This document shows positions 29,868 to 32,160 of a stretch of DNA of 32,160 nt, in pieces. Location of the stretch: assembly GCA_038230775.1 (NCBI GenBank), contig JBBRMQ010000018.1, positions 1 to 32,160 of the forward strand, written 5' to 3'. The notes beneath the pieces are model-generated. The model was not told where the DNA came from and did not search any database. It was given only the letters and a program-made list of their open reading frames with translations. The DNA comes from JBBRMQ01 sp038230775. Lineage in GTDB: Bacteria; Acidobacteriota; Thermoanaerobaculia; Gp7-AA8. The translations under genes were made by a program, and so were the position numbers. Numbering within the stretch: the first letter of the stretch is position 1; the number at the start of each line of letters is the position of its first letter.

Positions 29868-29895
29868 AAAGCCGCGCGGCAACGCGCGGCTTTTT
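29868..29895 (+). terminator. Intrinsic terminator
   Basis: AAGCCGCGC, loop GGCAAC, GCGCGGCTTTTT: a 9-bp GC-rich stem with a U-tract, 23 nt after the small hypothetical gene and touching the end of the minus-strand UPF0158 gene. Confidence 0.88.
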
Positions 29896-30383
29896 CATTT
29901 CAAGCCGATCTCTCTCAGCCAGCGATTGACGATCTCCAGCGCGCGATCGTTCCGGAAGTTGTACCAGGCCTTCTCCAGCGTGCGATTCGCCGACAACGTG
30001 CTGCGGAAGGAGTCCGCGGCGGTCAGCCGGGCGCGATCGCGCGCGTCATCGACCGTGGCGAGAAATGCAAGGCGATCCTCTTCGTGAGAAGCGGTGGGGA
30101 TCCGCCTGTAACGCGCGCCGTCGAGCGGCGCGTTCGTCGCTTCCATCACGTCTCCGCTCTGCGTATCGAGATAAAACTGCGTGCGTCCCGACGTGTCGAG
30201 ATAGGCGATCTGAATCCCTTCCACGTCGATCGGCAGGCTCGCGACCGGCGGTCTCGCAGCCGGCGCCGGCTGCGCTGCCGAAGGTCCCCAGGAGTGCTTC
30301 GCGACGAGCTCGCGATCGCGCTCTTCTCGGCGGCGATTCCATCCTTTGAACGCAAGGCGGATCTTCTGCATCAGCGTCGGCAT
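29895..30383 (-). CDS. UPF0158-family protein
   Basis: A 162-residue protein from the ATG at 30383 (MPTLMQKIRLAF); an ATG at 30419 upstream would lie in the palindromic repeat and is not preferred. A basic N-terminus and Pro/Ala linker precede the UPF0158 core: IQIAYLDTSGRTQFYLDTQSG, YRRIPTASHEEDRLAFLATV, SFRSTLSANRTLEKAWYNFRND and ending VNRWLREIGL. Function is unknown; the family is soluble and widespread. An AGGA site 6 nt before the ATG lies in the repeat arm. Converges with the small hypothetical gene over the terminator. Confidence 0.82.
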   Translation of the reverse strand: MPTLMQKIRLAFKGWNRRREERDRELVAKHSWGPSAAQPAPAARPPVASLPIDVEGIQIAYLDTSGRTQFYLDTQSGDVMEATNAPLDGARYRRIPTASHEEDRLAFLATVDDARDRARLTAADSFRSTLSANRTLEKAWYNFRNDRALEIVNRWLREIGLK

Positions 30384-30388
30384 ACAAG

Positions 30389-30488
30389 TCCTGAGCGAAG
30401 CGAAGGATCCCCAGCGCATGTGTGGAGATCCTTCGTGTTGCTCAGGATATCGCGCATGTGCGTGGAGGATCCTTCGCTTCGCTCAGGA
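30389..30488. repeat. GAGCGAAGCGA palindromic element with three arms
   Basis: One forward arm (TCCTGAGCGAAGCGAAGGAT from 30389) and two reverse arms: a degenerate one (30424-30447, CTTCGTGTTGCTCAGGA) and an exact one ending at 30488 (CCTTCGCTTCGCTCAGGA). It fills the divergent gap between the UPF0158 gene and murQ and overlaps likely regulatory sequence of both. Confidence 0.88.
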
Positions 30489-30494
30489 TTAGGG

Positions 30495-30500
30495 TATCGT
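30495..30500 (+). promoter_or_regulatory. Candidate -10 of murQ-nagA transcript
   Basis: TATCGT lies so that transcription would begin about 2 nt before the murQ ATG at 30509. Two mismatches from consensus; no Shine-Dalgarno is seen. Confidence 0.3.
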
Positions 30501-30508
30501 GCAACGCC

Positions 30509-31375
30509 ATGAGTCAGGACCGGCTCGACGCCAGTCTCGACATCGATCGCCGCCCGACGCGCGAGATCGTGCGCATCATCAACGAACAGGATGCGCTGGT
30601 CGCTTCCGCGGTGGCGGCCGAGGCGGATCGCATCGCGCAGGCGATCGATCAGATTTCCGAGCGGCTCACGCACGGCGGACGGCTTTTCTACGCCGGCGCC
30701 GGCACGAGCGGGCGCATCGCCATGCTCGACGCGTCCGAGCTGCCGCCAACCTACGGCATCGACGCGTCACTCGTTCGGGTCCTCATGGCCGGCGGTGAGC
30801 GTGCCTACTTCGCCGCTGCCGAGGGTGCCGAAGATGACGAAGACGCCGCGATCGAGATCGTCAACCGCGAGGTCAAACCCGAGGACGCCGTCATCGGAAT
30901 CGCGGCCTCGGGCACCACGCCGTATACCGTCGCCGCCATTCGCAAGGCGAACATGACCGGCGCACTGACGGTCGCGGTAACGTCCGTTCCAGGTTCGCCG
31001 CTCGCGCAGGAGGCAGACATCGCGATCGTCACGCAGACCGGACCCGAAGTGGTCATGGGCTCGTCGAGGATGAAGAGCGGTACCGCGCAAAAACTCATTC
31101 TCAATACCATCTCCACGGGCGTCATGATCCGGCTCGGTCACACGTACTCCAATCTGATGATCGACATGCCGGCAACCAACGAGAAGCTGGGCGCCCGCGC
31201 GGTGCGCATGGTCGAGCTCGCGGCCGGCGTTTCGCGTCCTGCGGCCGCGCAGGCGATCCGCGACGCGGACGGGAACGTGCGTCTCGCATCGGTCATGGCG
31301 AAGAAGCGCATCACCGCCGACGAAGCCCGCCATCTTCTCGAAACCACGAACCTGCGGGAGATCCTCGGCTCGTGA
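30509..31375 (+). CDS. murQ: MurQ, N-acetylmuramic acid 6-phosphate etherase
   Basis: A 288-residue SIS-domain protein. Hallmarks: YAGAGTSGRIAMLDASELPP, then GIAASGTTPYTVAA, TGPEVVMGSSRMKSGTAQK and NTISTGVMIRLG. It cleaves the lactyl ether of MurNAc-6-phosphate to give GlcNAc-6-phosphate, in the cytoplasm, as part of peptidoglycan recycling. The frame is open from 30422, but the ATG at 30509 is the family start (MSQDRLDASLDIDRRPT). The nagA start overlaps its stop (GTGA), so the product goes directly to the next enzyme. Confidence 0.96.
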   Translation: MSQDRLDASLDIDRRPTREIVRIINEQDALVASAVAAEADRIAQAIDQISERLTHGGRLFYAGAGTSGRIAMLDASELPPTYGIDASLVRVLMAGGERAYFAAAEGAEDDEDAAIEIVNREVKPEDAVIGIAASGTTPYTVAAIRKANMTGALTVAVTSVPGSPLAQEADIAIVTQTGPEVVMGSSRMKSGTAQKLILNTISTGVMIRLGHTYSNLMIDMPATNEKLGARAVRMVELAAGVSRPAAAQAIRDADGNVRLASVMAKKRITADEARHLLETTNLREILGS

Positions 31376-32160
31376 AGCGATTGTGGGGCCGCGCCTTCGT
31401 CGACGGGCGGATTCAGGACCACACGCTGATCACGATCGACGACGAACAGATCGTCGAGATCACGGTCGAGGCTCAGCCGCCCGCGGGCGCCGAGACCACG
31501 ACGGACCTGATCGTTCCCGGCTTCATCGATGTGCACGTCCACGGCGGCGACGGATCGGACTTCATGGACGGAGCGGACGAAGCGTCTGGCCGCGTCACCG
31601 CGTTTCACGCCCGCAACGGCACCACGGCACTGGCAGCGACCACACTCTCCGGTTCACGAGCGGACCTTCGTAGCGCCGTGATGTCCATCGCGCGCGCCAG
31701 CCGCGCCCGTTCGCGAGGCGCGGAGATCTGCGGCCTGCATCTCGAGGGGCCGTATATCAACGCGAAACGCGCCGGTGCGCAGAACGTCGCCGCGATTCGC
31801 ATCGCAGACATTCTTGAAATCGATTTGCTGCACCGCGAAGCTGCCCATCTGCGATGGATCATCACCGTGGCGCCGGAGATCGAAGGCGTGCGCGGGCTGA
31901 TCGAGCACTTTCGCGATCGCGTCCTTTTCTCGATCGGCCACACCGCTGCTGACTACAGCGACGCCGTCGCCGCCCTCGGATGGGGCGCGTCGCACTTTAC
32001 GCATCTGTTCAACGCAATGACTGGAATGCATCATCGGGAGCCGGGCGTGGTCGGCGCTGCACTGGTGTCGATCGAAGCGACGGCGGAGTTGATCGCCGAC
32101 GGCATCCACGTGCATCCGGCGGTAATCCGCATCGCGACGCGTGCGATGCCCAATCGCACC
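31372..32160 (+). CDS. nagA: NagA, N-acetylglucosamine-6-phosphate deacetylase (3'-truncated)
   Basis: Starts at GTG overlapping the murQ stop (GTGA) and stays open to the window edge (263 codons; a complete NagA is about 380). Motifs: PGFIDVHVHGGDGSDFMDG, GLHLEGPYIN with RAGAQ, FSIGHTAADY, THLFNAMTGMHHREPGVVG and ADGIHVHP, covering metal and substrate residues. It deacetylates GlcNAc-6-phosphate to glucosamine-6-phosphate, the step after MurQ. The C-terminal part with the remaining active-site Asp lies outside the window. Confidence 0.95.
   Translation, partial: MKRLWGRAFVDGRIQDHTLITIDDEQIVEITVEAQPPAGAETTTDLIVPGFIDVHVHGGDGSDFMDGADEASGRVTAFHARNGTTALAATTLSGSRADLRSAVMSIARASRARSRGAEICGLHLEGPYINAKRAGAQNVAAIRIADILEIDLLHREAAHLRWIITVAPEIEGVRGLIEHFRDRVLFSIGHTAADYSDAVAALGWGASHFTHLFNAMTGMHHREPGVVGAALVSIEATAELIADGIHVHPAVIRIATRAMPNRT

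Noticed and set aside
2418..30488. CRISPR array, tRNA or rRNA genes
   Set aside because: The repeats are palindromic, scattered and without regular spacers; no tRNA cloverleaf or rRNA signature was recognised in the gaps between genes.

Overview
The window is dense, high-GC DNA from a Gram-negative bacterium. It encodes outer-membrane assembly (BamA, Skp/OmpH), lipid A synthesis (LpxD, FabZ, LpxA) and peptidoglycan recycling (MurQ, NagA). TTG and GTG starts, several apparently leaderless genes, heptanucleotide tandem repeats, palindromic repeats between genes and the overall gene mix suggest Acidobacteriota or a similar lineage. That is an inference with moderate to low confidence, because there is no rRNA gene to anchor it.

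Layout. 1-7344 (+): bamA (5'-truncated), skp, then a tightly coupled run lpxD-fabZ-lpxA-Gfo/Idh/MocA oxidoreductase-MTA phosphorylase-PfkB kinase in which every junction overlaps by 1 or 4 nt. 7456-11773: a lipoprotein amidohydrolase (-), a lytic transglycosylase (+), and a clpX-like/nadK pair (-). The ClpX-like protein has no zinc-binding domain. 11967-15423: an AsnB-type amidotransferase, a 49-aa membrane protein of the lmo0937/DUF5670 type, a secreted ComEA-like helix-hairpin-helix protein and a GspH/FimT pseudopilin. 15429-21736: a membrane protein with an apparently dead alkaline-phosphatase-fold domain (-), divergent from a two-gene cassette of a large Eco57I-type N6-adenine methyltransferase and a compact SNF2 helicase. 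21717-24522: a PilR-like sigma54 response regulator, a DUF192 protein and a rhomboid-fold protein lacking the catalytic dyad. 24761-27543: a zinc-ribbon/Gln-Arg-rich protein (-) divergent from a PTPS/QueD-family, NTF2-like, DUF1802, DjlA-like operon. 27865-32160: an ECF sigma factor with an RsrA-like anti-sigma factor, a Ham1/ITPA-type NTP pyrophosphatase, a small unknown protein, a UPF0158 protein (-), then murQ and nagA (3'-truncated).

Repeats are a marked feature. Three families sit between genes, and two members lie inside reading frames: (i) inverted repeats with CCGGCTTCAGCCGG cores; (ii) GAGCG(T/A)AGCGA palindromes; (iii) 7- or 8-nt-period tandem arrays, mostly arranged as inverted pairs.

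The best candidate for an undescribed system is the methyltransferase-SNF2 cassette (17105-21736). It resembles the drmMI/drmD part of class 1 DISARM but stands alone, with no recognisable nuclease. Also worth checking are the divergent ClpX-like unfoldase, the phosphatase-fold and rhomboid pseudoenzymes, the PTPS-III-type active site, and the set of leaderless promoters.
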